This document shows, one piece after another, positions 1 to 8,125 of a stretch of DNA of 37,927 bases. This DNA is from an uncultured Lachnoclostridium sp. (lineage in GTDB: Bacteria > Bacillota > Clostridia > Lachnospirales > Lachnospiraceae): positions 1 through 37,927 of the forward strand of contig CAJMFH010000025.1 in assembly GCA_905212635.1 (NCBI GenBank), given 5' to 3'. Within the stretch, counting starts at the first letter, position 1. Each line of letters begins with the position of its first letter. The notes below the pieces were generated by a model, which was not told the origin of the DNA, did no database searches, and saw only the letters and a program-made list of their open reading frames with translations. The position numbers were made by a program, and so were the translations under genes.

Positions 1-33
1 CGTGTGCTTCAGCACACTTCATTGTACCACATA

Positions 34-1230
34 TCACGGTATCTTGCAAAGAATTTCTTGATGAATCCTCCGCGCCCGGTCTGCCCATGTGTGCTTTTTC
101 GACGCCAACGTATAAGCATTCTTCTGCATTTGCTCCCATTCGACACGATTCGACAAAATATCATGTACCATGTCGGGCAGTTTTTCCAAATGTGCAAGGT
201 CATACAACCGGTATTCTTTTCCATCGTGCAGTATTTCATCCAGATACCGGGATCCGTCACTCAGGCAGACCGCCCCATTGAGCATCGAATTGAAAATGCG
301 GTCGTGCGCGCCGTCTTTAAACCACGGCATGACATTGAGCGAGATTTTGGCACGGCTGATCTGCTGCAGACAGCCAAGTGAATCCAGCACATCGCCTTTT
401 CGGATATTTTCCGGGTGTTCACAGTCCAGTTTGTCCCAGCCGGCACCAAAGCAATACACTTCATATCCGGCATCCACAAGCGTTTTCACAACCTGCCCGC
501 GCATATAATGACGCACATACAGATCGATAAATATCATATTCGGCAGTGCCTCTTTCATTCCGTCTTCCGTCACATCTTCCACATCGCGGAGCATATGCTC
601 GATCATCGTGGCATCCATGGATTTCCAAGGGTGCGTCGTCAGATCATGGATAATATCCATATAAAATTCGGCATATTCTTCTCCGTGCCGGTGAATCGCT
701 TCGTGAAAGATCGACGGCGGATTGTAATTTCCTGTAAATACAATGTCGATCGGACGCTCTTCCCAGCCCGGAAGCGTCTTTTCCGTCCACAGCCCCGTTC
801 CCCCAAGCGGCACAAACGGTCCCCTCTGAATCTCCGGGAAAAACCGTTTTAAATACGCTTCATGCTCCCTGTCGATGGAAATCTGAATGTATTTTTTTGG
901 CAGATATGGTGCAAATTTATGATAATAAAAGGGATGATCCACTACGATATTGATAAATGTCACCTCGCGGGCATCGAAAAAAGATACCCCTTTGGAGTCA
1001 ATAAAATAGTCTTCTCCCGAACAGCCGTCAAAATTGAAGCTGATCGCCGCCGTCACTTTCGGCTCGCAAAACCAGATCAGGTCGCTCAGACTCCGGTATT
1101 CTTTGCACTGGTCAAAATAAAATACATCATATCCCAGAATCTCCAGTTCTTTTCCCAACTGCTCAGAAAAATACCACAGTGTTTCGATTCCCTTTGTAAA
1201 CAATATGATTTTCTTTATCATTAGCCTCAT
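34..1230 (-). CDS. CgeB-like glycosyltransferase (group 1 family)
   Basis: This 398-residue protein looks like the CgeB/DUF3880 type of family-1 glycosyltransferase: an N-terminal Rossmann-like half (IILFTKGIETLWYF) and a C-terminal half with the typical run around ISLNVMPWFKDGAHDRIFNS, where the family binds the nucleotide sugar. It has no signal peptide or membrane segment, so it should be cytoplasmic. The first ATG has AAGGG five bases upstream. A second ATG three codons later (1221) also has a good Shine-Dalgarno, so the start is uncertain by nine bases. Relatives decorate the spore crust (CgeB of Bacillus) or, in clostridial flagellar loci, modify flagellin. It diverges from a gene with a sigma-28-like promoter, which makes a flagellar substrate plausible but unproven. 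Donor and acceptor cannot be read from the sequence. Confidence 0.8.
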   Translation of the reverse strand: MRLMIKKIILFTKGIETLWYFSEQLGKELEILGYDVFYFDQCKEYRSLSDLIWFCEPKVTAAISFNFDGCSGEDYFIDSKGVSFFDAREVTFINIVVDHPFYYHKFAPYLPKKYIQISIDREHEAYLKRFFPEIQRGPFVPLGGTGLWTEKTLPGWEERPIDIVFTGNYNPPSIFHEAIHRHGEEYAEFYMDIIHDLTTHPWKSMDATMIEHMLRDVEDVTEDGMKEALPNMIFIDLYVRHYMRGQVVKTLVDAGYEVYCFGAGWDKLDCEHPENIRKGDVLDSLGCLQQISRAKISLNVMPWFKDGAHDRIFNSMLNGAVCLSDGSRYLDEILHDGKEYRLYDLAHLEKLPDMVHDILSNRVEWEQMQKNAYTLASKKHTWADRARRIHQEILCKIP

Positions 1231-1273
1231 CCTTTCCCTTCTATCTTACAATTATCTTTTGCGAATAGCAATA

Positions 1274-1300
1274 TTAAGTTTTCTTTTTTTGCGCCGATAT
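1274..1300 (+). promoter_or_regulatory. sigma-28 (SigD/FliA)-type promoter
   Basis: GCCGATAT at 1293-1300 is an exact match to the -10 element of the flagellar sigma factor (Bacillus SigD consensus TAAA-N15-GCCGATAT). TTAA at 1274-1277 sits 15 bases upstream as the -35, with one mismatch. It lies about 38 bases before the ATG of the 194-residue protein and points at it. Confidence 0.7.
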
Positions 1301-1337
1301 AAAGGATAAGAGAACATGATCAAGGAGGGAATTTATC

Positions 1338-1922
1338 ATGAGTGTAAACGGAATTCAATCTTCTCAGCCGACATATACGTCTACTACGACAAAGGCGACA
1401 GAGAAAAAGACAGCAGAGAAAAAGAACACCAAAGATACCGGTGTAGTGTATGAACCATCAAAGAAAACAGAAAGTAAAGACACTTCGAAAGTAAATGATT
1501 ACCAGAGTGTGATCAAACAAATGAAAGGGGAGCTTAGCAGCAAGAATCAGCAGCTGCAGAATCTTGTAGATCAGCTTCTCAGCAAACAGGCAAAAAAATA
1601 TACGACATTAAAAGATCTTTTCACAGACATCAAAAACGGAAAAGTAGATGTTGATCCGGCTACGATCGCACAGGCACAGAAGGATGTTGCCGACGATGGC
1701 TACTGGGGAGTAAATCAGACCAGCGACCGATTGGTCGATATGGCAAAAGCATTGAGCGGCGGGGATTCTTCCAAAGCGGATACCATGATCGCAGCGATCA
1801 AAAAAGGTTTTGATCAGGCAGCGAAAGCATGGGGCGGCAATCTTCCGGATATCTGCCAAAAGACAATCGACGCAGCAGTACAGAAATTAAATGATTGGAA
1901 AAGCGGACAGGCAGACGCCTGA
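1338..1922 (+). CDS. Uncharacterised protein, putative flagellar-regulon member
   Basis: The 194-residue product is hydrophilic, with no signal peptide or membrane helix. Residues 1-50 are a low-complexity Thr/Lys/Ser-rich tail. Residues 52-80 are a likely coiled coil. Residues 100-190 form a compact helical domain containing DGYWGVNQTSDRLVDMAKAL and KAWGGNLPDI. I recall similar domains encoded near flagellar genes of other Firmicutes, but no function is assigned to them. An AAGGAGG ribosome binding site lies just before the ATG, and the upstream sigma-28-type promoter implies expression with late flagellar genes. A strong terminator follows at once, so the gene is monocistronic. Roles in motility, secretion through the flagellar apparatus or chaperoning are all inference. 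Confidence 0.85.
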   Translation: MSVNGIQSSQPTYTSTTTKATEKKTAEKKNTKDTGVVYEPSKKTESKDTSKVNDYQSVIKQMKGELSSKNQQLQNLVDQLLSKQAKKYTTLKDLFTDIKNGKVDVDPATIAQAQKDVADDGYWGVNQTSDRLVDMAKALSGGDSSKADTMIAAIKKGFDQAAKAWGGNLPDICQKTIDAAVQKLNDWKSGQADA

Positions 1923-1937
1923 CACATCAAACGACAT

Positions 1938-1982
1938 AAGCCCCATGCACTGACGCGAAGGTTCGGTGCATGGGGCTTTCTT
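1938..1982 (+). terminator. Rho-independent terminator after the 194-aa gene
   Basis: A perfect 13-bp stem (1938-1950 with 1966-1978, arm AAGCCCCATGCAC), a 15-base loop and a short T-rich tail follow the stop codon by 15 bases. It may also serve convergently for the GH13 gene that ends at 2011 on the other strand. Confidence 0.8.
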
Positions 1983-2010
1983 AACTATTCAAGACACCCC
2001 TCCCACATTC

Positions 2011-4068
2011 TTAATATGCTTTCTCTACAGATTTCAATACGATACCGCCTTCCGGCATCACTTCCACTTCGATACAGCCGTCTTTCACTTCATACAGCTT
2101 TGCCTCGATGGAAAAACCTTCTGTGCCGCATGACATCATCGACGCCATGAAACTTCCGTCCGTCATTCCTAACCGCCATACCGGCACGCGAACCGTCTTT
2201 TTTTCCTCCGTCGTCTGAACCAGCACGCAGACACATTCGTCCGCGTTAAAACGTCCATAGCCGATCATTCCTGCCTCGCTGATAAGATAAATGAGCGCTC
2301 CTGTCCAAAGCACGTCATAATCTTTGTGAATTCGGATCATTTCTTTGTGAAATTCAAACAATTCTTTGTCTTCTTTTCCCCATGGGAATGTTCGTCGGTT
2401 GTCCGGATCCGTCCATCCGCATATACCTGCTTCATCGCCGTAATACACGGTCGGTGCACCCGGCCATGTCATCTGAATCATAACGCCCGCCATCATAACT
2501 GACTTTTTAACGCCAAAAGCAGCCGCCTCAGAACCTGCAGACGCCACCCGGCCCACTCTTCCATTGGTCCGCGTCAGGAAACGACTGTGATCATGGTTCG
2601 ATAATTCGTTCATTGCTACCATATACGACTGCATACCGAGTTTTGCACCATATTCCGTCATATGAGCAAAAAACATTCCGCTGTCACCTTTCCACTCCGG
2701 TTTACTGACATCGCTGTGTTTATCGACTCCTGTCAAAAACCAGGTTACCGGCTCCATAAACGCATCGTAATTCATCACAGTATCCCATTGGTCTCCGGAA
2801 AGCCACGAGGACGGATCCCCATAGTGCTCCGCAAGAACGATTGCCTCCGGATTCGCCTCTTTGACCGCATTTCGAAATTCTCTCCAGAATTTGTGATTGT
2901 ATTTCCCTGAATGCCCAAGATCTGCTGCCACATCCAGACGCCAGCCATCGACATTATATGGAGCTGATACCCATTTTTTAGCAATTCGCATAATATACTC
3001 AAATAACTTGTCAGAACCTTCGTAATTAAGTTTTGGCAGTGTATCATGTCCCCACCAGCCATCATAATGCGTATTGTACGGCCAGCTTCCATCCGGATAA
3101 AATTGAAAGAAATCGTGATAAGGGCTGTCCTCGCTCACAAAAGCACCTTTTTCATAAGAATCATCGCTCTCATAAAGCTGCTCACGGTCAAGCCATTTGT
3201 TAAATGAACCACAATGGTTAAATACACCATCTATGATAACGCGCATACCTCTTTTATGAACTTCTTCCATAAAATTGGCAAAAAAAGCATTCGACGCCTC
3301 CAGATTTTTCTTATTTACCACACGCTTGCGGTATTTTGTCGCGTGGCTGTTGTCATTGTCACCATCTGCCAGCGTCTCACCACCATCTTCGACAATCACT
3401 GCAAAATGAGGATCGATATAATCGTAATCCTGTGTGTCATACTTATGATTGGACGGCGATACAAAAATCGGATTGAGGTAAATTACTTCGATACCAAGCT
3501 CCTGCAGATAATCAAGTTTATCCAAAATCCCCTGCAGATCTCCGCCGTAAAATTCACGCACATCCATCAAAGCCGGGTATCTTCCCCATTCTTTCACCTG
3601 GTGTACATGAGCACCGATATAACAGTATTCATCGTCCACGACATCATTCGTCTTATCACCATTGCAGAAACGATCTGTGTAGATTTGGTACATAACCGCC
3701 CCTTTTGCCCAGTCCGGCGTATGAAATCCCGGATACAGGCAATAGGAATACTGTGGATTTGGCACATCCACATCTCCTTGCTTATTAAAATACATTACGG
3801 TACTGCCTTTTTTAATTTGGAAATAATAAGAAAATGGAACTTCTCCCAGTTTCACTTTGATGGAATAAAAATCAAATATCTCGTCGGAGTATTCTTTGTA
3901 CATTTTACTGGAAGATTCTTCGTGAATCAGATTAACCTCGTCTACATTCCCTTTTGCCGTACGGCAGCGAAGGGTTACCCATCCGTTTGCTTCTGGTTCC
4001 AATGGGGTCACAAAAGTTTCTGTGCCGGAACTAAAGATTGCGTCTCTACGTAATTCGCCCATTTTCAT
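2011..4068 (-). CDS. GH13 alpha-amylase family enzyme (neopullulanase/cyclomaltodextrinase-like)
   Basis: The 685-residue protein has an N-terminal beta-sandwich-like domain (about 1-115, CBM34-like) and a GH13 TIM barrel (about 120-570) with all conserved regions: DGVFNH 280-285, GWRLDV with nucleophile D379, AEHYGD with acid/base E414, and SNHDHSR with D493. It lacks a signal peptide, so it likely acts inside the cell on imported malto-oligosaccharides, cyclodextrins or pullulan fragments. Length and domain order fit neopullulanase/maltogenic amylase types. The exact substrate is not readable. AGAGG lies six bases before the ATG at 4068; a second in-frame ATG at codon 3 is possible. It appears monocistronic, separated from ftsH by a hairpin. 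Confidence 0.9.
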   Translation of the reverse strand: MKMGELRRDAIFSSGTETFVTPLEPEANGWVTLRCRTAKGNVDEVNLIHEESSSKMYKEYSDEIFDFYSIKVKLGEVPFSYYFQIKKGSTVMYFNKQGDVDVPNPQYSYCLYPGFHTPDWAKGAVMYQIYTDRFCNGDKTNDVVDDEYCYIGAHVHQVKEWGRYPALMDVREFYGGDLQGILDKLDYLQELGIEVIYLNPIFVSPSNHKYDTQDYDYIDPHFAVIVEDGGETLADGDNDNSHATKYRKRVVNKKNLEASNAFFANFMEEVHKRGMRVIIDGVFNHCGSFNKWLDREQLYESDDSYEKGAFVSEDSPYHDFFQFYPDGSWPYNTHYDGWWGHDTLPKLNYEGSDKLFEYIMRIAKKWVSAPYNVDGWRLDVAADLGHSGKYNHKFWREFRNAVKEANPEAIVLAEHYGDPSSWLSGDQWDTVMNYDAFMEPVTWFLTGVDKHSDVSKPEWKGDSGMFFAHMTEYGAKLGMQSYMVAMNELSNHDHSRFLTRTNGRVGRVASAGSEAAAFGVKKSVMMAGVMIQMTWPGAPTVYYGDEAGICGWTDPDNRRTFPWGKEDKELFEFHKEMIRIHKDYDVLWTGALIYLISEAGMIGYGRFNADECVCVLVQTTEEKKTVRVPVWRLGMTDGSFMASMMSCGTEGFSIEAKLYEVKDGCIEVEVMPEGGIVLKSVEKAY

Positions 4069-4102
4069 ACCATTCCTCTCTCTTTTTTCTTTTTAAATAT
4101 GT

Positions 4103-4135
4103 CAAAAGGACAGCTTCACGATGGCTGTCCTTTTG
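4103..4135 (-). terminator. Hairpin, probable terminator of the ftsH operon
   Basis: A perfect 12-bp inverted repeat (4103-4114 with 4124-4135, arm CAAAAGGACAGC) encloses a 9-base loop. On the minus strand the distal arm ends in CCTTTTG, giving a short U run. It lies about 180 bases beyond ftsH and only 35 bases before the GH13 start codon, so it could also be part of the GH13 leader. Confidence 0.5.
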
Positions 4136-4311
4136 GGAGAAGGTATTTTTGTTACTTATGGGGTGTAGCAAAAACTATATAATGTATTGGGGTTTACGAT
4201 ATGAAGTATAGCATGTTCTTCTAAATCAGTGTGCACAAACATTATAAATTTTTAAAAATCTTTTTGTTACTTTTGCCCAAACACCTTCCCACAATTCGCA
4301 AATTCAACAAT

Positions 4312-6147
4312 TTATGCCTCTTCCGAAGCGATTTTCTCGTCATTTTGCTCAAACAGTGCCTCAAATTCCTCGCGAGTGATTCGTTCCTTTTCAATCAAGA
4401 GTGCTGCCAGACGGTCCAAAACATCTCTGTGATCCGTCAAAATCTTTGTCGCCTGCTCATGGCAGCGGTCAATGATCGATTTCACTTCATCGTCAATCAC
4501 TTTCGATGTAGACTCACTATAGCTCTTTGTATGACCGATATCGCGTCCAATAAACACTTCATCGTCTGACGTATCATAATTGATCATGCCAAGTTTTTCG
4601 GAGAAACCATACTTGGTTACCATATCACGCGCCGCTTCTGTCGCCTGCTTGATATCCTGCACTGCACCGGTCGTCACATCGTCAAAGATAATTCCCTCGG
4701 CGATGCGTCCACCCAGGCACACGGTGATGTCCTGAAGCATTTTTCCTTTTGTCATATGCATCTCATCACGCTCCGGCAATGGCATTGTGTACCCTGCTGC
4801 TCCCTGCCCTGTCGGTATGATGGAAACCGTATAAACCGGTCCGACATCCGGAAGTACATGGAAGAGAATCGCATGCCCTGCCTCGTGGTAAGCGGTGATT
4901 TTTTTATCTTTCTCGGAAATGATACGGCTCTTTTTCTCTGCGCCAATTCCAACTTTGATAAAAGATTTTTTAATATCTTCTTCTACAATGTAAACCCGAT
5001 TGTCACGCGCTGCCGCAATGGCTGCCTCGTTCAGCAGGTTTTCCAGATCTGCACCGACAAATCCTGCTGTCGTACGCGCCACATCTTCAAGATTTACATC
5101 TTCTGCCAATGGTTTATCTTTGGCATGTACTTTCAAAATTTCCTCTCGTCCACGCACATCCGGACGCCCTACGGTAACTTTACGGTCAAAACGTCCCGGA
5201 CGAAGGATCGCCGGGTCAAGGATATCGACACGGTTTGTCGCCGCCATAACAATAATTCCTTCATTGATTCCAAATCCATCCATCTCAACGAGCATCTGGT
5301 TCAATGTCTGCTCACGCTCATCATGACCACCGCCAAGTCCGCTTCCACGGCGTCTTGCCACAGCATCTATCTCGTCGATAAACACGATACATGGTGCTTT
5401 TTTCTTCGCTTCTTCAAATAAGTCGCGGACACGGGAAGCTCCGACGCCGACAAACATTTCTACAAAATCGGAACCGGAAATGCTGAAAAACGGAACGCCT
5501 GCTTCTCCGGCAACCGCTTTTGCCAAAAGGGTTTTACCGGTTCCCGGAGGACCTACCATCAAAACACCTTTCGGAATTCTTGCACCCAGTTTTGTATATT
5601 TTGTAGGATCGGACAAAAAGTCAACGATCTCTTCTAACTGCTCTTTTTCTTCGACTAATCCGGCGACATCGGCAAATGTCTTTACTTTGTCATCCGGCAT
5701 CGTAAGAGTTGCCCGGCTCTTGCCAAAATTCGCCATTTTGTTTCCGCTGCCACCGGCATTTGGCATCATCATGCTAAATAACACAAAAAACAATACAAAA
5801 CCGATCACATACGGCAAAATCTCAACATACCACGGCGTACGTGCCACATCGCTCAGATGATACTCGGTAAAATTCTGGTCGTCCAGATAAGAAACCATCG
5901 CATTTACATCCGATACATAAAGCTGTTTTGTCCCTTTTTCATATTGAATCACCAGCTGACCGGTCGGCACTTCCGCATTCTGTTCAATCGTTACTTTCTT
6001 TATCTTTTTATCCTGTAAATCCTGTTTAAACTGCGATACTGAGTAGGAATCGCGGTCATAATCCATAATGTAATTATTACACAGATAAGCAATTCCAATC
6101 ACTACGAGCAAAACGATAAAAAAGCCATAGCCTTTTACGCTTTTCAT
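4312..6147 (-). CDS. ftsH: ATP-dependent zinc metalloprotease FtsH
   Basis: This 611-residue membrane-anchored AAA+ protease degrades misfolded membrane proteins and selected regulators. Two membrane helices (about 8-25 and 107-128) flank an extracytoplasmic domain. The AAA module has Walker A GPPGTGKT at 199-206, Walker B IVFIDEID at 254-261 and a second region of homology with arginine fingers around 301-322. The protease carries HEAGH at 421-425 with third zinc ligand D498. Length and architecture are normal for Firmicutes. AAGGAGGG lies six bases before the ATG, and the start overlaps the hpt stop by four bases (ATGA), implying translational coupling. The spoIIE-tilS-hpt-ftsH order matches Bacillus, where FtsH is also needed for sporulation. 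Confidence 0.97.
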   Translation of the reverse strand: MKSVKGYGFFIVLLVVIGIAYLCNNYIMDYDRDSYSVSQFKQDLQDKKIKKVTIEQNAEVPTGQLVIQYEKGTKQLYVSDVNAMVSYLDDQNFTEYHLSDVARTPWYVEILPYVIGFVLFFVLFSMMMPNAGGSGNKMANFGKSRATLTMPDDKVKTFADVAGLVEEKEQLEEIVDFLSDPTKYTKLGARIPKGVLMVGPPGTGKTLLAKAVAGEAGVPFFSISGSDFVEMFVGVGASRVRDLFEEAKKKAPCIVFIDEIDAVARRRGSGLGGGHDEREQTLNQMLVEMDGFGINEGIIVMAATNRVDILDPAILRPGRFDRKVTVGRPDVRGREEILKVHAKDKPLAEDVNLEDVARTTAGFVGADLENLLNEAAIAAARDNRVYIVEEDIKKSFIKVGIGAEKKSRIISEKDKKITAYHEAGHAILFHVLPDVGPVYTVSIIPTGQGAAGYTMPLPERDEMHMTKGKMLQDITVCLGGRIAEGIIFDDVTTGAVQDIKQATEAARDMVTKYGFSEKLGMINYDTSDDEVFIGRDIGHTKSYSESTSKVIDDEVKSIIDRCHEQATKILTDHRDVLDRLAALLIEKERITREEFEALFEQNDEKIASEEA

Positions 6148-6680
6148 TCTTCACCCTCCTTGAAAATAAGTTCGCCAATATATGGCAGATTGCGGTATCT
6201 CTGGGCATAGTCCATTCCAAAACCGACCACAAATTTATCCGGGATCGTAAAACCACTATAATCCGGACTTACATCTGACACACGGCCCGATGGTTTATCC
6301 AGGAAAGAACAAAGACGCAGACTTGCCGGCTCTCTTTTTGCCAGCATATGCATCAAGAAGGCGAGTGTTCTTCCAGAGTCCACGATATCTTCGATCACAA
6401 TCACATGTTTTCCTTTTACATTGATCTCTTCATCCTGATTGATGCGTACCACGCCGGAACTTGTCAAGCCGTCGCCATAGCTGGAAGCCTTCATAAAGCC
6501 CATTTTGACCGGCATCGTCAGATATTTTGACAATTCGCAGGTAAAATACACGCTTCCTTTCAGGATACAAAGCAAAAATACTTCTTTGTCCGCATAATCT
6601 TTGTTGATCTGTGCAGCAATCTCTTTTACTTTCTCTGCAATCTCTTCTTCCGAAATCATTACCTTAACTTCTTCTTTCAT
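6144..6680 (-). CDS. hpt: Hypoxanthine phosphoribosyltransferase
   Basis: The 178-residue enzyme converts hypoxanthine (and usually guanine) plus PRPP to IMP/GMP in purine salvage. The PRPP loop VIVIEDIVDSGRTL is at 93-106, and the C-terminal PDKFVVGFGMDYAQRYRNLP stretch is characteristic of bacterial HPRT. It sits between tilS (29-base gap) and ftsH (4-base overlap), the standard Firmicutes arrangement. AAGGA lies five bases before the ATG; a later in-frame ATG at codon 8 is a less likely alternative. Confidence 0.95.
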   Translation of the reverse strand: MKEEVKVMISEEEIAEKVKEIAAQINKDYADKEVFLLCILKGSVYFTCELSKYLTMPVKMGFMKASSYGDGLTSSGVVRINQDEEINVKGKHVIVIEDIVDSGRTLAFLMHMLAKREPASLRLCSFLDKPSGRVSDVSPDYSGFTIPDKFVVGFGMDYAQRYRNLPYIGELIFKEGEE

Positions 6681-6709
6681 GGTTTTCCTTTTACCTCACT
6701 ATTCTTTAT

Positions 6710-8101
6710 TTAACATTTCGTTAAGACAACCACTAGTACCTTTTTCGTGTCTTCTGTTATTTTATATGCATCACTCATGCGTCCCGGAACCGCCCACAGC
6801 ACATGACTTCCATCTGCCAGCACGATTTCCCGCTTTCGCTCACTCAATGGTATCTTCTCATCAATATAATACCTCGAAAGCTTCTTTTTATTTCCCTGCT
6901 TATCCATAACAAAGAAATCTCCTTCTTTCGGATTACGCAATTCAATACCACTCTTAATGTTATCATAATTGAACCATTTCGTATAGTCTTTTTGTGGAAT
7001 TTCTTCCGAGAGTTTTTCACGTTCTACGACATCCATGTACAGACGCATTCTTTCCCGGCGGATTTCCACGACTCCCTCATACGGAAGTTCGCATTTCTCT
7101 TTTGTCGGAACGACCACATCGGCAATCTGGTTTTTGAACCGAACATACTCATAACGCCGCTCCACACATATATTTCCGGGCAGACACACCTGTTTTCCGG
7201 CTTCTTTTTTTGTCAATGAAATGACCATCTTATAATGCTGCTCTGTAATATCTTTTACCGAATCCCTGAAATTTTTCAAGATCAAACGGATAATCTCAAT
7301 CTGAATGATCAGATCCATCTTGCCAAATTCTTCGCACGAATAATAATATTCGCCGCGGTCGGCATGAACAAGACGCATATATTCTTTTTTCGCCTGTTTT
7401 TCAATGTACGCATTCTGCATCGATATTTTCTGCGCCGCCTTTGCCACATGCTCTTTGGCGCGGCTGTTGATCTCACTTTCGACATATGGAAATACACGCA
7501 GACGAATCTTATTGCGTGAATATTCTTCCTGCTCGTTCGTCTCATCGATGCAGTAGCCCAAACCACGGGCTTCGACATACTCCTCGATCTCACTTCGCGG
7601 GGCAAATAAGATCGGCCGGATAATATACTCGCGTTTTGCAAAGATTCCCGACAAACCACGCGGTCCGCTGCCTCGAAACATTTGAAAAAGCACGGTTTCC
7701 GCCACGTCATCCTGGTTATGCGCAATGGCGATCTTCCGGTATCCGCGCTCCATGCATACATGCTGCATGATCTGATAACGCATATATCTTCCCGCTTCTT
7801 CCTCTGTCATTCTGCGTTCTTTCGACACCTGTCGTATATCAATGCGTTCGCTGTAAAATTCAAGACCCATTTTTTCTGCCAGATCTCTCACAAATTCCTC
7901 ATCGCGATCTGCCGCCTCTCCACGCAGACAATGATTGATATGCACCACAAGCAGCGAAAGGTCGTATTCTTCTTTACATCGGTTCAATATATCCAGCAGA
8001 CATACCGAATCTCTTCCTCCGGACACCCCCACGACAATGCGGTCCCCTTTTGCAAACAGTTTATTACGCTCATTAAACTTTAGTACTTTCTCCTTTAACA
8101 T
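6710..8101 (-). CDS. tilS: tRNA(Ile)-lysidine synthase TilS
   Basis: The enzyme ligates lysine to C34 of tRNA-Ile2 (CAU), an essential step for reading AUA codons. The N-type ATP-pyrophosphatase loop GVSGGRDS is at residues 25-32, and the HNQDDVAETVLFQMFRGSG motif is present. The C-terminal part contains the substrate-recognition domains expected for a 463-residue TilS. I place the start at the ATG at 8101 because GGAGG lies five bases upstream. An ATG four codons earlier (8113) has no good Shine-Dalgarno. It lies 24 bases after spoIIE and appears co-transcribed with spoIIE, hpt and ftsH. Confidence 0.94.
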   Translation of the reverse strand: MLKEKVLKFNERNKLFAKGDRIVVGVSGGRDSVCLLDILNRCKEEYDLSLLVVHINHCLRGEAADRDEEFVRDLAEKMGLEFYSERIDIRQVSKERRMTEEEAGRYMRYQIMQHVCMERGYRKIAIAHNQDDVAETVLFQMFRGSGPRGLSGIFAKREYIIRPILFAPRSEIEEYVEARGLGYCIDETNEQEEYSRNKIRLRVFPYVESEINSRAKEHVAKAAQKISMQNAYIEKQAKKEYMRLVHADRGEYYYSCEEFGKMDLIIQIEIIRLILKNFRDSVKDITEQHYKMVISLTKKEAGKQVCLPGNICVERRYEYVRFKNQIADVVVPTKEKCELPYEGVVEIRRERMRLYMDVVEREKLSEEIPQKDYTKWFNYDNIKSGIELRNPKEGDFFVMDKQGNKKKLSRYYIDEKIPLSERKREIVLADGSHVLWAVPGRMSDAYKITEDTKKVLVVVLTKC

Positions 8102-8125
8102 CCAATCCTCCATAGTTATCCATCG

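Noticed and set aside
3214..4053. Long plus-strand reading frame (279 codons) opposite the GH13 gene
   Set aside because: It lies entirely antisense to a well-supported glycosidase, has low-likelihood composition and no ribosome binding site or family motif.
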